From a virus, in the IMG/VR virus record IMGVR_UViG_3300024264_000013, positions 32,060 to 96,059 of that record: DNA of 64,000 bases. The stretch is one strand, 5' to 3'. Each line of letters begins with the position of its first letter. The first letter of the stretch is position 1. Position numbers and translations under genes: made by a program. Shown here piece after piece: positions 45,470 through 54,275 of the stretch. The notes below the pieces were generated by a model that searched no databases, was not told the DNA's origin, and saw only the letters and a program-made list of their open reading frames with translations.

Positions 45470-46567
45470 ATGGCTAAATCGTTCGACGTTAGTAAGTTCC
45501 GTAAGGACTTAACTAAAAGCATCTCAGGCATGAGTAGCGGCTTTAATGATCCTACAGATTGGATCTCAACAGGCTCATATGCACTTAACTATCTTATTAG
45601 TGGCGACTTCCACAAAGGTGTTCCACTAGGTAAGGTAACTGTATTTGCAGGTGAATCAGGCGCAGGTAAATCTTACTTTTGTTCTGGTAACATTGTAAAA
45701 CACGCACAAGACCAAGGCATCTTTGTAGTACTAATTGACTCAGAGAATGCACTTGATGAAAGTTGGCTACAAGCATTAGATGTAGACACATCAGAAGAAA
45801 AACTACTAAAACTTAACATGAGTATGATTGATGATGTTGCTAAAACAGTATCAACATTTGTAGCAGACTATAAAGCAATGCCAGAGGAAGATCGTCCTAA
45901 AGTATTATTTGTAGTTGACTCATTAGGTATGTTATTAACACCTACAGACGTAGATCAGTTTAACAAAGGTGATATGAAAGGTGATATGGGTCGTAAGCCT
46001 AAGCAATTGACTGCACTTGTTCGTAACACAGTTAACATGATTGGTTCACTTAATGTAGGACTAGTATGTACTAACCACACATATGCATCACAGGATATGT
46101 TTGATCCAGATGACAAGATTAGTGGTGGACAAGGTTTTGTTTATGCATCAAGTATTGTTGTTGCAATGAAGAAAATGAAACTTAAAGAAGACGAGGCTGG
46201 TAACAAGATTTCAGAAGTACGTGGTATACGTGCAGGCTGTAAAGTTATGAAAACTCGTTATGCAAAACCGTTTGAAGGTGTACAAGTAAAGATCCCATAC
46301 GAAACAGGTATGAATCCTTACAGTGGTCTTATTGAATTATTTGAGAAAAAAGGCTTGTTAGAGAAGCAAGGCAACAGACTCAAGTATGTTGATCTAAACG
46401 GAGAAGAACATATTGATTATCGTAAAGCATGGATGGTAGGTGATAAACTTGATTTGATTATGTCGGAATATGCAGACAAAACAGCACCTTTGGTAAATAC
46501 CGAGGAAGATGATGTAGAAGAAGCATTAACTGATAATCAAATTGAGGAAACAGCCGCACATGAATGA
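45470..46567 (+). CDS. uvsX: RecA-like recombinase UvsX
   Basis: 365 residues. Strand-exchange ATPase of phage recombination and replication restart. Walker A GESGAGKS at 61-68, Walker B KVLFVVD at 144-150, and the DNA-binding region LVCTNHTYASQDMFDPDDKISGG-type loop with KISGGQGFVYASS. The N-terminal SISGMSSGFNDPTDWISTGSYALN is the usual entry to the core. It follows gp32 with an AAGGAG site; no own promoter is visible. It overlaps the next small gene by eight bases. Confidence 0.95.
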   Translation: MAKSFDVSKFRKDLTKSISGMSSGFNDPTDWISTGSYALNYLISGDFHKGVPLGKVTVFAGESGAGKSYFCSGNIVKHAQDQGIFVVLIDSENALDESWLQALDVDTSEEKLLKLNMSMIDDVAKTVSTFVADYKAMPEEDRPKVLFVVDSLGMLLTPTDVDQFNKGDMKGDMGRKPKQLTALVRNTVNMIGSLNVGLVCTNHTYASQDMFDPDDKISGGQGFVYASSIVVAMKKMKLKEDEAGNKISEVRGIRAGCKVMKTRYAKPFEGVQVKIPYETGMNPYSGLIELFEKKGLLEKQGNRLKYVDLNGEEHIDYRKAWMVGDKLDLIMSEYADKTAPLVNTEEDDVEEALTDNQIEETAAHE

Positions 46568-46796
46568 AGAACAAATACAGGAAGTTTGGACCTTATTTAA
46601 AGAATATTTAGATAAGAAACATGTAGAGACTGCCGCAGAACGCTATGTTGATTTATTAGCAGACTACGGCACAGACGATCACGTGTTAATAGAGTCTATG
46701 GGATCGTGTACAATACTAGACAATGCAATAAAGTATTATCTAGATGATGATGAAGAAGTACACGACGACGAAGATGGATATGATTGGGAAGAATAA
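46560..46796 (+). CDS. Small acidic protein between uvsX and uvsY
   Basis: 78 residues from the ATG at 46560, which overlaps the end of uvsX; an upstream TTG (46542) is not needed. The body is helical (QIQEVWTLFKEYLDKKHVE, AAERYVDLLADYGTDD), with an acidic tail (YYLDDDEEVHDDEDGY). A protein of this kind sits between uvsX and uvsY in other marine T4-like phages (family memory), suggesting a conserved accessory of recombination. It shares an A with uvsY (TAATG). Confidence 0.65.
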   Translation: MNEEQIQEVWTLFKEYLDKKHVETAAERYVDLLADYGTDDHVLIESMGSCTILDNAIKYYLDDDEEVHDDEDGYDWEE

Positions 46797-47248
46797 TGTG
46801 GTATAGTGAAGTATCTAGAAACATAAACAAAATACCAGATGCGATTGCATACTTTGAAGCAGAATTAAATGATGCAAAGAATGAAGTCAAATTAACTGGT
46901 AACGTTGAACGTGCTTCTAGTGCTATGCCTGGTTTAGTTGAGCATCGTTTTAATCAATTACAAGAGATCGAAGCGATACTCAATTACCTTAATATTGAAC
47001 TACGTAGATTACGTAGTGCTTATTTTAAAAAATATCTTGAAAACTATCAACGTGCTTTGTCTAGTAGAGATGTTGATAGATATGTTGACGGCGAAGCAGA
47101 TGTTGTTGACTATGAAAAAATTATAAATGAATTCGCCCTCATGCGTAATAAATGGTTAGGAGTCTTAAAAGGCCTTGATCAAAAGCAATGGCAGATAACT
47201 AATATTGTAAAGTTAAGAGTTGCTGGCATGGAGGACGCATCCGTTTAA
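46796..47248 (+). CDS. uvsY: Recombination mediator UvsY
   Basis: 150 residues from the ATG at 46796, in the TAATG junction with the upstream gene; GGGAAG at 46786-46791 is the ribosome site, and the TTG at 46784 is rejected. UvsY loads UvsX on gp32-covered DNA. The helical sequence IPDAIAYFEAELNDAKNEVKL, LNYLNIELRRLRSAYFKKYLE and MRNKWLGVLKGLDQKQWQI fits the family and the gene order gp32-uvsX-uvsY. In T4 uvsW lies beside uvsY; here about 10 kb separates them. Confidence 0.85.
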   Translation: MWYSEVSRNINKIPDAIAYFEAELNDAKNEVKLTGNVERASSAMPGLVEHRFNQLQEIEAILNYLNIELRRLRSAYFKKYLENYQRALSSRDVDRYVDGEADVVDYEKIINEFALMRNKWLGVLKGLDQKQWQITNIVKLRVAGMEDASV

Positions 47249-48045
47249 TGTATACATTTGTTACTAGCCTAAACAAGGCATATTGGAATTCAACTTCCAA
47301 AGTTAATATTAATAGTTGGGTAGAATGTTTACCAGAAGATGTAAACATTGTAATTTACAGTGAAGAAGACATTGACATTGGCATCTTTCCAGAGCCACGT
47401 GTAAGTTTAAAGCCATTGTATGATTGTAAACCTTTGCTAGAATTTATTAATAAACATAAAGAAGATCCACACTATAATGGTCAAGTTGGTCGTAAGTTAG
47501 AAGGCAGTAGTAAGTCTTTTAAATGGCAAGGTATTAAGTTTGCACATAAAACTTTTGCTATATTTGAAGAAGCAAAACTACACGACAGTGGTAAACTGTT
47601 TTGGTTAGATGCTGACGTGCTTATGCACAATATGATTGATCATAAATGGTTAGATAATTTATTGCCAGACAATAAAGCAATTAGTTACCTAGGCAGACCT
47701 GCAGAATATGATGAATGCGGATTAATGGGATATAATTTAAACACACAATTTGCTAAAGATTTTCTTACAAGTTTTGAAAACCAATACACGGGTGGATTAG
47801 AACACTTAAGAGAAACTCACGACAGTTGGGTATTTTATCAATTACGACTAGGTTTTGAAGATCAAAGTCCGTTCCTTAATTTAAATCCAACACCAAAAGA
47901 TAATAAAAGTCCTTTTAATAATAGTGGAATTAATAGTCATATGGTACACACAAAAGGAAAAAGTAAAGAACGTTTACAACAAAAATTCTTAAAAAGATTT
48001 GCATTAGCAAAAGAACGGGCATTGAGAGAAAAGCATGGAACTTGA
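47248..48045 (+). CDS. GT-A glycosyltransferase with DxD motif
   Basis: 265 residues starting in the stop of uvsY (TAATG). Nucleotide-sugar-dependent transferase: the metal-binding motif is LFWLDADVL (DAD), preceded by FKWQGIKFAHKTFAIFEEA and followed by YLGRPAEYDECGLMGYN and THDSWVFYQL. It is paralogous to the protein at 54276, which has the same order of blocks. No membrane segment. It opens the glycan island; acceptor and donor are unknown. Confidence 0.7.
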   Translation: MYTFVTSLNKAYWNSTSKVNINSWVECLPEDVNIVIYSEEDIDIGIFPEPRVSLKPLYDCKPLLEFINKHKEDPHYNGQVGRKLEGSSKSFKWQGIKFAHKTFAIFEEAKLHDSGKLFWLDADVLMHNMIDHKWLDNLLPDNKAISYLGRPAEYDECGLMGYNLNTQFAKDFLTSFENQYTGGLEHLRETHDSWVFYQLRLGFEDQSPFLNLNPTPKDNKSPFNNSGINSHMVHTKGKSKERLQQKFLKRFALAKERALREKHGT

Positions 48046-48601
48046 AGCACACCTAGGCGGACACCAGGGTAAAACACATACTGATGAAGGAACACTTCGT
48101 TGGGCAATAGATAAACTAAAAGTAAAATCAATGTTAGATGTTGGCTGTGGACCAGGCGGTATGGTTGAACTTGCAAATAGTTTAGATGTTGATGCATACG
48201 GAGTTGATGGCGACTATACTCTTGAACGTTATAACGAATCTAAATTTATCATACACGACTTTACTAAAGGACCAGCGCCAGTAGGTGGAAGTTACGACTT
48301 AGCATGGAGTGTTGAATTTGTTGAACATGTGTACGAAGAATACATTCCTAATTATATTCAAGCAATGCAAAAATGTAAATTTTTAATTATGACTTATGCT
48401 CCTGTTGGACACGGTGGCCATCATCATGTAAACGAAAATACACAAGACTATTGGATTCAAACAATGTCTGATTATGGGTTTAAATATCTTGAAGATCTAA
48501 CGTTAGAAATGCGTAGACACTCTACTATGGGTAGCAAGAAGAAACATAAATTTTTAGCACGAACAGGATTACTTTTTAAAAATGAACGTAGTAGCAATTA
48601 A
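48035..48601 (+). CDS. SAM-dependent methyltransferase
   Basis: 188 residues with a class I fold: motif I MLDVGCGPGGMVELA binds S-adenosylmethionine, VDGDYT is the acidic strand-2 end, and YDLAWSVEFVEHVYEEY is motif IV with post-motif helix. HHHVNENTQDYWIQTM is a family-like loop seen in glycan methyltransferases. It overlaps the upstream glycosyltransferase by 11 bases and the next gene by 20. The context suggests methylation of a sugar; DNA or protein substrates cannot be excluded. Confidence 0.8.
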   Translation: MELEAHLGGHQGKTHTDEGTLRWAIDKLKVKSMLDVGCGPGGMVELANSLDVDAYGVDGDYTLERYNESKFIIHDFTKGPAPVGGSYDLAWSVEFVEHVYEEYIPNYIQAMQKCKFLIMTYAPVGHGGHHHVNENTQDYWIQTMSDYGFKYLEDLTLEMRRHSTMGSKKKHKFLARTGLLFKNERSSN

Positions 48602-49490
48602 AGAACTACTATGGAGTTGGCATCCATTACCAACCAACTGGACTGTTGTACCATATGCTGATAAGGCAACTATTAACAGTGCAGATGTACTTGTACAATC
48701 AAACCAATCAGGAAGTAAAAAAGAACGCAAACTCGGCCACATATATAACTATGTGAAAGATTGTGGAAAGCCTTATATTGTAACAGAAAGTGCAGTCTTT
48801 AGAAAAAATATGGCAGACCCAGATCCAGGTAAGCCAGGAAAAACATATCATCGATTTAGTTGGACAAGTTATTTTAGAGACGAAGGTGACTATTGTAATG
48901 CTAACAGTCCTAGTGATAGATGGGAACAAGTTCAAAAAGATCAAGACTTAGTTGTTAAAGATTGGCGCACTAAAGGTGACTATGTCTTAGTAATGTTACA
49001 GCGTCCGGGCGATAGTAGTTTAGTAAACCTACTTAAAAAGCACGGAAGTTATGAAGGATTTGTTACACATACACTAAATGAAATAAAAAAGTATACTGAT
49101 AGACCTATACGAGTACGTATGCATCCATCACGTATAGATAGACAACAAAAAATATTAAAAGACTTTGATGTACAATTAAGTGACAACTTACAAGGCGCAG
49201 GATTATTATCAGGCGGCGCAGGACTACAAGCAGACTTTGATAATGCGTGGTGTGTAGTAGGTTTTAATTCAAACGGACTTACTGAAAGTATAATGGAAGG
49301 CATCCCAACATTTAGTATGTGTCCTAGTTCAATGGCGTGGGATTGTAGTAATAAAGATTTAGCAAACATTGAAAACCCAGAAATGTTTGAGAGACAACAG
49401 TGGTTAAATAATTTAGCATACTGCCAGTGGCGCGAAGACGAATGCCTAGCAGGATTGCCGTGGGAACATTTAAGGAAAAGATATGCCTAA
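48582..49490 (+). CDS. GT-B-like glycan transferase, island family copy 1
   Basis: 302 residues, one of four paralogues in the island (also 52455, 53333, 55111). Shared landmarks: IKKYTDRPIRVRMHP in the middle, CVVGFNSNGLTESIMEGIPTF, and the closing IENPEMF.R.QWLNNLAYCQW...E...G.PWEHL. The S/N-rich loop before the GIP motif is the kind of donor-site loop found in capsule (Kdo/CDP-glycerol) transferases, so a GT-B transferase is likely (inference). The very C-terminal W..L.YCQW signature looks family-specific. Confidence 0.55.
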   Translation: MNVVAIKELLWSWHPLPTNWTVVPYADKATINSADVLVQSNQSGSKKERKLGHIYNYVKDCGKPYIVTESAVFRKNMADPDPGKPGKTYHRFSWTSYFRDEGDYCNANSPSDRWEQVQKDQDLVVKDWRTKGDYVLVMLQRPGDSSLVNLLKKHGSYEGFVTHTLNEIKKYTDRPIRVRMHPSRIDRQQKILKDFDVQLSDNLQGAGLLSGGAGLQADFDNAWCVVGFNSNGLTESIMEGIPTFSMCPSSMAWDCSNKDLANIENPEMFERQQWLNNLAYCQWREDECLAGLPWEHLRKRYA

Positions 49491-50433
49491 GAATAAATTT
49501 GCAGATATAACAATACATCCTAATAGTGCTAAACTAAGTGCTGGTAATTTTAAAGTAGAAAAAAGTGCATGGCACAAAGGCGATGTAAATTATTTTCCTG
49601 CTAAGAAAGAACAGTTTGCAGACTTAGATGCAATGGCAAAAGAGTTTATATTTAAAGGATATGGTCCTGATACACCTATGTTTAGTAACGACGATACAGT
49701 AGTTACTATGGGTAGTTGCTTTGCAGATAGATTACGTAATTGGTTAAATGCAAACGGTAAAGGCACTAGTTATATTAATGTACCTGAAGGACTTAATAAT
49801 AGTTTTGCTGTAAGACAATATTTAGAGTGGGCGTTAACAGGCGACAGAAGTACTGATGCATATTGGTACGATAATGACAAGACACTAGGTGCATTTCAAT
49901 GGCAACCGGACCAAGAACAACAAAAATTGTTACAACATTTCAAAGAAGTTAGTGCAGTTGTTGTTACATTTGGACTAGGCGAAGTATGGAAAGACGTAGA
50001 AACAAACAACGTATTTTGGAGAGGTGTACCTGCAAAAAGTTACGATCCTGCAAAACATAAATGTGTATCTAGTACAGTACAAGAAAATGTAGATAATATG
50101 AAACGCATTGTTGAACTTATCAAGACATATGCAGGTGCAGATAAAACTGTAATCTTTACACTAAGTCCAGTACCTCTAAATGCAACATTCAGCAACCGAC
50201 CTACAATGGTAAGTGACTGTGTTAGTAAAAGTATCTTACGTGTAAGTTTAGACCAGTTCTTTAATGAAAACAAGCACAATAATATTCATTACTGGCCTAG
50301 TTTTGAAATGGTACGTTGGGTAGGCGCACATACAGATATTCCTACACTGTTTGAAGATAATACAACAAGACATGTTAATAATGATATTGTAAAAATTATT
50401 ATTGAAAACTTTGTTGCTAAATTTTTTAAGTAA
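49483..50433 (+). CDS. GSCFA-domain protein (SGNH-related)
   Basis: 316 residues. The name-giving motif is intact in VTMGSCFADRLRNWL, followed by VVVTFGLGEVWKD, LSPVPLNATF and SKSILRV, the known order of blocks in GSCFA proteins, which resemble SGNH esterases and are often found in polysaccharide loci. The Ser of GSCFA is the likely nucleophile. It begins eight bases inside the previous gene and converges on the alpha/beta hydrolase gene, with overlapping ends. Confidence 0.8.
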   Translation: MPKNKFADITIHPNSAKLSAGNFKVEKSAWHKGDVNYFPAKKEQFADLDAMAKEFIFKGYGPDTPMFSNDDTVVTMGSCFADRLRNWLNANGKGTSYINVPEGLNNSFAVRQYLEWALTGDRSTDAYWYDNDKTLGAFQWQPDQEQQKLLQHFKEVSAVVVTFGLGEVWKDVETNNVFWRGVPAKSYDPAKHKCVSSTVQENVDNMKRIVELIKTYAGADKTVIFTLSPVPLNATFSNRPTMVSDCVSKSILRVSLDQFFNENKHNNIHYWPSFEMVRWVGAHTDIPTLFEDNTTRHVNNDIVKIIIENFVAKFFK

Positions 50434-51043
50434 ACAAACTATCTAAGTAACTTTGTTCTATTACTTTATCTTCTTTAAAGTATAAATTAATTACATCATA
50501 TAACTTATCTGAGTCTTTAAATTTAGTTGCAACGTCATGACTGCCATATGTAACTAACTTATTAATATTTGGATTATTAGGAATAAGGTCCATGTGTTTA
50601 GTTTCATATCCTTTGTGTCCTGATATAAACGTGTAGTCGATCCAGGGTAAGAATTTTAAATGCGGATGTTTATATTTTTTAATATCTTTCCTATATCTAT
50701 GCCAACGCTTCTCCCAAGGAACGATTGTAGGATCAACACTGTACTGGGGAGCAAATCCTAATACTTTGTTAACGTTATGTAATAAACTAAAAATTGTTGC
50801 GTTGTAGGCACCCATGCTATTACCAATAGCATAAACTTTATCAGTTTTAATGTGCTTAACAATTTCTTTATGATCAATATTATTGAACCAACTTCTAGTT
50901 TCATCTAATACCCATATTACATTGTAACCGTGATTTTTTAGATTGTAAAACTCTAAGTTTGTGCCTTGTAGTGTATTACCTACACCACTAAAACTTATAA
51001 CAGTATGCTTACTACCAGTGTATAAACTTTTAATCTGTGCCAT
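50426..51043 (-). CDS. Alpha/beta hydrolase fold protein
   Basis: 205 residues. The nucleophile elbow AIGNSMGAYNA (GxSxG) and a late YGSHDVATKF with the probable catalytic His are visible; VISFSGVGNTLQG supplies an oxyanion-type loop. It may act as an esterase or thioesterase; no lid domain or signal peptide is seen. It is the only minus-strand gene in the island. GGTAAATA on the minus strand ends six bases before its ATG, mirroring the gene at 51083 on the other strand. Confidence 0.7.
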   Translation of the reverse strand: MAQIKSLYTGSKHTVISFSGVGNTLQGTNLEFYNLKNHGYNVIWVLDETRSWFNNIDHKEIVKHIKTDKVYAIGNSMGAYNATIFSLLHNVNKVLGFAPQYSVDPTIVPWEKRWHRYRKDIKKYKHPHLKFLPWIDYTFISGHKGYETKHMDLIPNNPNINKLVTYGSHDVATKFKDSDKLYDVINLYFKEDKVIEQSYLDSLFT

Positions 51044-51048
51044 AATAT

Positions 51049-51056
51049 TATTTACC
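51049..51056 (-). promoter_or_regulatory. Late promoter octamer, minus strand, leaderless geometry
   Basis: Minus-strand GGTAAATA ends at 51049; the ATG of the hydrolase begins at 51043. Confidence 0.55.
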
Positions 51057-51069
51057 GATTAACTACGCA

Positions 51070-51077
51070 CATAAATA
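51070..51077 (+). promoter_or_regulatory. Late promoter octamer, leaderless geometry
   Basis: CATAAATA ends at 51077; the ATG begins at 51083. It is divergent from the hydrolase promoter 14 bases away. Confidence 0.6.
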
Positions 51078-51082
51078 TCTAC

Positions 51083-51856
51083 ATGGACGTAGTATTAGTT
51101 ACAGGAGGGTTTGACCCTCTACACTCAGGACATATTGAGTATTTCAAAGAAGCACGTAAACTCGGTGGTAAATTAATCGTCGGATTAAATAGTGATGATT
51201 GGCTAACTCGTAAAAAAGGTAGGCCTTTTATGCAGTTTAAAGATAGGATTGCAATTATAAAAGAACTAAGCATTGTTGACGATGTTATTAGTTTTGATGA
51301 TTCCGACGATAGTGCATGTGGAGCAATTTACAAAGCACTAGCAACACATGGCAGTGGTACAAAAGTTATTTTCGCCAATGGCGGAGATAGAACAAATACT
51401 ACTACTCCTGAATACAAAACATATGGCGATCTGCCTTATTGTGATTTTGTATTTGGAGTAGGTGGTGACAATAAGATGAATTCAAGCAGTTGGATCTTAG
51501 ACGAATGGAAAACACAAAAGACCGAACGTAATTGGGGATATTGGAGAGTGTTAGATCATAAACCAGAAAAGGGTTATAAGGTAAAAGAACTTGTAATCTA
51601 TCCCGGAAAAAGTTTAAGTGATCAAAAACATTTCAAACGATCAGAACAATGGATTGTATTAGAAGGCGAAGTTGATATGAAGACTGAATGGAACGGAAAC
51701 GTATCATCACTAAAATTAATACCGCACGGAATGCCTTATGAAATTGGCAAAGAAGTTTGGCATCTACCATCTAATAGCGGAACAGAAAATGCACACATCC
51801 TTGAGATACAATGGGGTAGTGAGTGCATTGAAGAAGATATAGAAAGAAGAGATTAA
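51083..51856 (+). CDS. Nucleotidyltransferase-cupin fusion protein
   Basis: 257 residues in two domains. Residues 1-~140 are a HxGH nucleotidyltransferase (VLVTGGFDPLHSGHIEYF, LIVGLNSDDWLTRKKGRPFM), the fold of the HldE C-terminal half and of glycerol-3-phosphate cytidylyltransferase. Residues ~150-257 form a cupin like that of type II mannose-6-phosphate isomerases (WGYWRVLDHKPEKGYKVKEL, PGKSLSDQKHFKRSEQWIV, and a closing IEEDIERRD). Such a fusion could activate a sugar phosphate and isomerise it. It overlaps the next glycosyltransferase by one base (TAATG). Confidence 0.75.
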   Translation: MDVVLVTGGFDPLHSGHIEYFKEARKLGGKLIVGLNSDDWLTRKKGRPFMQFKDRIAIIKELSIVDDVISFDDSDDSACGAIYKALATHGSGTKVIFANGGDRTNTTTPEYKTYGDLPYCDFVFGVGGDNKMNSSSWILDEWKTQKTERNWGYWRVLDHKPEKGYKVKELVIYPGKSLSDQKHFKRSEQWIVLEGEVDMKTEWNGNVSSLKLIPHGMPYEIGKEVWHLPSNSGTENAHILEIQWGSECIEEDIERRD

Positions 51857-52530
51857 TGAAAGTATTTGTAGGATACGACACTAGAGAAGATATTGCATAT
51901 CAAGTATGTAAGCACAGTATCTTGACTAAACAACCAGATGCTGATGTACGTCCATTGAAGCAAAAAGAATTAAGAGAAGCAGGATGGTATAATCGTCCTA
52001 TTGATAAACTAGCATCAACTGAATTTACTTTTACACGTTTTCTTATTCCTGAACTTACTAACTTTAAAGGATGGGCAGTGTTTATGGATTGCGACATGAT
52101 CCTTACAACAGACATTAAAGAACTATTTGATCAAGCGGATGACAAGTATGCTGTTATGTGTGTGCAACATGATTACAAAGTTAAAGAAGAATTTAAAATG
52201 GATGGACAAAAACAAACTATCTATCCACGCAAGAATTGGTCAAGTGTAATGTTATTTAATTGCGGACATCCTAGCAATGCTACCCTTACACAAGACTTAG
52301 TAAACAGTCCAGAAATTAACGGAGCATACTTACATCGCTTTAGTTGGTTAAAGGACGAAGAAGTCGGTAAATTAGATCATACATGGAACTATCTAGTTGG
52401 TGTGTATGACGATATCGAAACACCAAAGTTAATACATTATACAGAAGGAGGACCGTGGTTCGAAAATTACAGGAACTGCGAATTTCACAAATTATGGAAG
52501 CAAGAACTAAAATCAATGATGGAAGTGTAA
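51856..52530 (+). CDS. GT8-like glycosyltransferase
   Basis: 224 residues. KVFVGYDTREDIAYQVCKHS is the N-terminal strand-helix, VFMDCDMILTTDI holds the DxD metal site, NWSSVMLFNC is the acceptor-side block, and HYTEGGPWFENY closes the domain, as in small GT8-type transferases. No membrane anchor. It is coupled to the fusion gene upstream and its 3' end contains the start region of the next gene (76-base overlap). Confidence 0.75.
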   Translation: MKVFVGYDTREDIAYQVCKHSILTKQPDADVRPLKQKELREAGWYNRPIDKLASTEFTFTRFLIPELTNFKGWAVFMDCDMILTTDIKELFDQADDKYAVMCVQHDYKVKEEFKMDGQKQTIYPRKNWSSVMLFNCGHPSNATLTQDLVNSPEINGAYLHRFSWLKDEEVGKLDHTWNYLVGVYDDIETPKLIHYTEGGPWFENYRNCEFHKLWKQELKSMMEV

Positions 52531-53336
52531 TTAATCATTTAGCAATTGACCCTCATGACGGTATAGTATTATGCTGGCAACAAGGAACAAAAGCACACTG
52601 GTTAGATAATTGGAAACATTTAAGAAACTGGCCTATTGACAGACCAGTAGCGTTTAGAGGTATGACTGGTCGTAAGATTGTTGCTGAATGTAAAAAAACA
52701 GGACGCGATTATTTTTATATCGATACAGGATATTTAGGTAATAGACAAAAGCGTAAGTTATATCATCGTGTAGTACTCAACGGAATGCAACACAGCAATT
52801 ATGTTGAAGTACCCGACGACCGTTGGAAAAAATTAGACTACGATAGTAAAACAATGAACATTAATTTTCCTGGTTGGAAAAGAGATGGTAAAGCAATACT
52901 AATTGTTACACCTAGTGAAAAACCATGTAAGTTCTATGGAATTAAAAGAGATGATTGGGTCAATGAAACTGTTGCAACTATTAAAGAAAATACAGACCGT
53001 CCTATAATTATTAGAGACAAAGGACTACGTCGAGAACGTATTGGTGACGGAAGTTTATATAATCAACTAGACGAAGATAAAATTTTTGCAGTAGTAACTT
53101 ACAATAGTATTGCGGCAACTGAAGCAGTAGGATATGGTGTTCCTGCATTTACATCAGCGCCGGGTGCGGCAGATATGTTGTGTGAAAAGGACTTTAGTAA
53201 GATCGAAACTCCTCGTTACGAAGACGATTATACAGTACGCAAATGGCAACATTGGTTAGCATACTGTCAATTTAGAGTTGAAGAAATGTCATCTGGACAT
53301 GCATTAGACGTTATAGAAAAGTGGGATATAAGATGA
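52455..53336 (+). CDS. GT-B-like glycan transferase, island family copy 2
   Basis: 293 residues from a GTG at 52455, chosen because AGGAGG lies just upstream (only three bases away, unusually close) and the N-terminal length then matches copy 1; the alternative is ATG 52494. Shared blocks: IKENTDRPIIIR, VVTYNSIAATEAVGYGVPAF, and KWQHWLAYCQFRVEE. The HP that follows the IIR strand in the other copies is replaced by DKGL, so this copy may have lost activity or changed donor. It overlaps copy 3 by four bases (ATGA). Confidence 0.5.
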   Translation: MVRKLQELRISQIMEARTKINDGSVINHLAIDPHDGIVLCWQQGTKAHWLDNWKHLRNWPIDRPVAFRGMTGRKIVAECKKTGRDYFYIDTGYLGNRQKRKLYHRVVLNGMQHSNYVEVPDDRWKKLDYDSKTMNINFPGWKRDGKAILIVTPSEKPCKFYGIKRDDWVNETVATIKENTDRPIIIRDKGLRRERIGDGSLYNQLDEDKIFAVVTYNSIAATEAVGYGVPAFTSAPGAADMLCEKDFSKIETPRYEDDYTVRKWQHWLAYCQFRVEEMSSGHALDVIEKWDIR

Positions 53337-54274
53337 GTCAGTTGTCAGTTGCTTCATACTTAATGGGTATTCCACCAGGTAATTCAAATCCTGAAAAACC
53401 TAAAATTATCCATAACTTTATTAAAGGAGTAAATGCATGTGGCGATAAAGGTGCTGTTGTTACAGGCTGGCATCCTATGAATACCGATGTTGGTGTTATA
53501 CAAGGCTTTGTACATCCTGGAAGTAAAGACACTAGACACTTACGTTTACGTAAGGGAGTATTTGACAATCAAATTAATAGAGGCAAGCGTTGTATGATTG
53601 TAGATGCTAATTTATTTTTAGCATATGATCGTGGTAATAAACACGGATATTTAAGATATAGTTATGACGGTATTTTTCCTACTACAGGTGAATATTGTTA
53701 CGATGCACCTGATCCTAATCGTTGGGCAAGGATGCAAACTCAATTAGGAATTAAAGTCAAACCTTGGAACCTTGATAACGGACCTACTGTACTAATTTGT
53801 TGTCAACGTGACGGCGGATGGAGTATGGATGAGCAACAAGTAGTTCCTTGGTTAGTGCGAACTATTAATGAGATTAGACATCATACTGACAGACAAATTA
53901 TTATTAGATTTCATCCCGGCGATAAAAAGAAAAGAGATCATATACGCAATTTAGCAAAATATAAAATATCCAAAATACGTATAAGTTCCAATGAAGATAT
54001 TATGCAAGACTTTGCTATTGCAAAATGTGTAGTAAATTATAACAGTAGTCCTGCTATTGTAAGTGCTATTGAAGGAATACCAACTATACAATTAGATGCA
54101 AATAGAAGTCAAGCCGGCGGAGTAGTTCATACAAATTTTGAGGCAATTGAAAATCCACAAATGTTTGATAGAGACCCTTGGTTAAATAAATTAGCACAGT
54201 GCCATTGGACATTAGACGAATTAGCAACAGGAGAAGCCTGGCGCCATTTGCGTAGATGGGCAGTAAAGGAATAA
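53333..54274 (+). CDS. GT-B-like glycan transferase, island family copy 3
   Basis: 313 residues from the ATG at 53333 (ATGA overlap); the upstream TTG (53321) is rejected. Shared blocks: TDRQIIIRFHPGDKKKRD, CVVNYNSSPAIVSAIEGIPT and IENPQMFDRDPWLNKLAQCHW, with ATGEAWRHLRRW at the end. CCQRDGGWSMDEQQVVPW resembles the acceptor-side loop of the family. Tandem position after copy 2 suggests local duplication followed by divergence. Donor and acceptor unknown. Confidence 0.55.
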   Translation: MSQLSVASYLMGIPPGNSNPEKPKIIHNFIKGVNACGDKGAVVTGWHPMNTDVGVIQGFVHPGSKDTRHLRLRKGVFDNQINRGKRCMIVDANLFLAYDRGNKHGYLRYSYDGIFPTTGEYCYDAPDPNRWARMQTQLGIKVKPWNLDNGPTVLICCQRDGGWSMDEQQVVPWLVRTINEIRHHTDRQIIIRFHPGDKKKRDHIRNLAKYKISKIRISSNEDIMQDFAIAKCVVNYNSSPAIVSAIEGIPTIQLDANRSQAGGVVHTNFEAIENPQMFDRDPWLNKLAQCHWTLDELATGEAWRHLRRWAVKE

Positions 54275-54275
54275 T

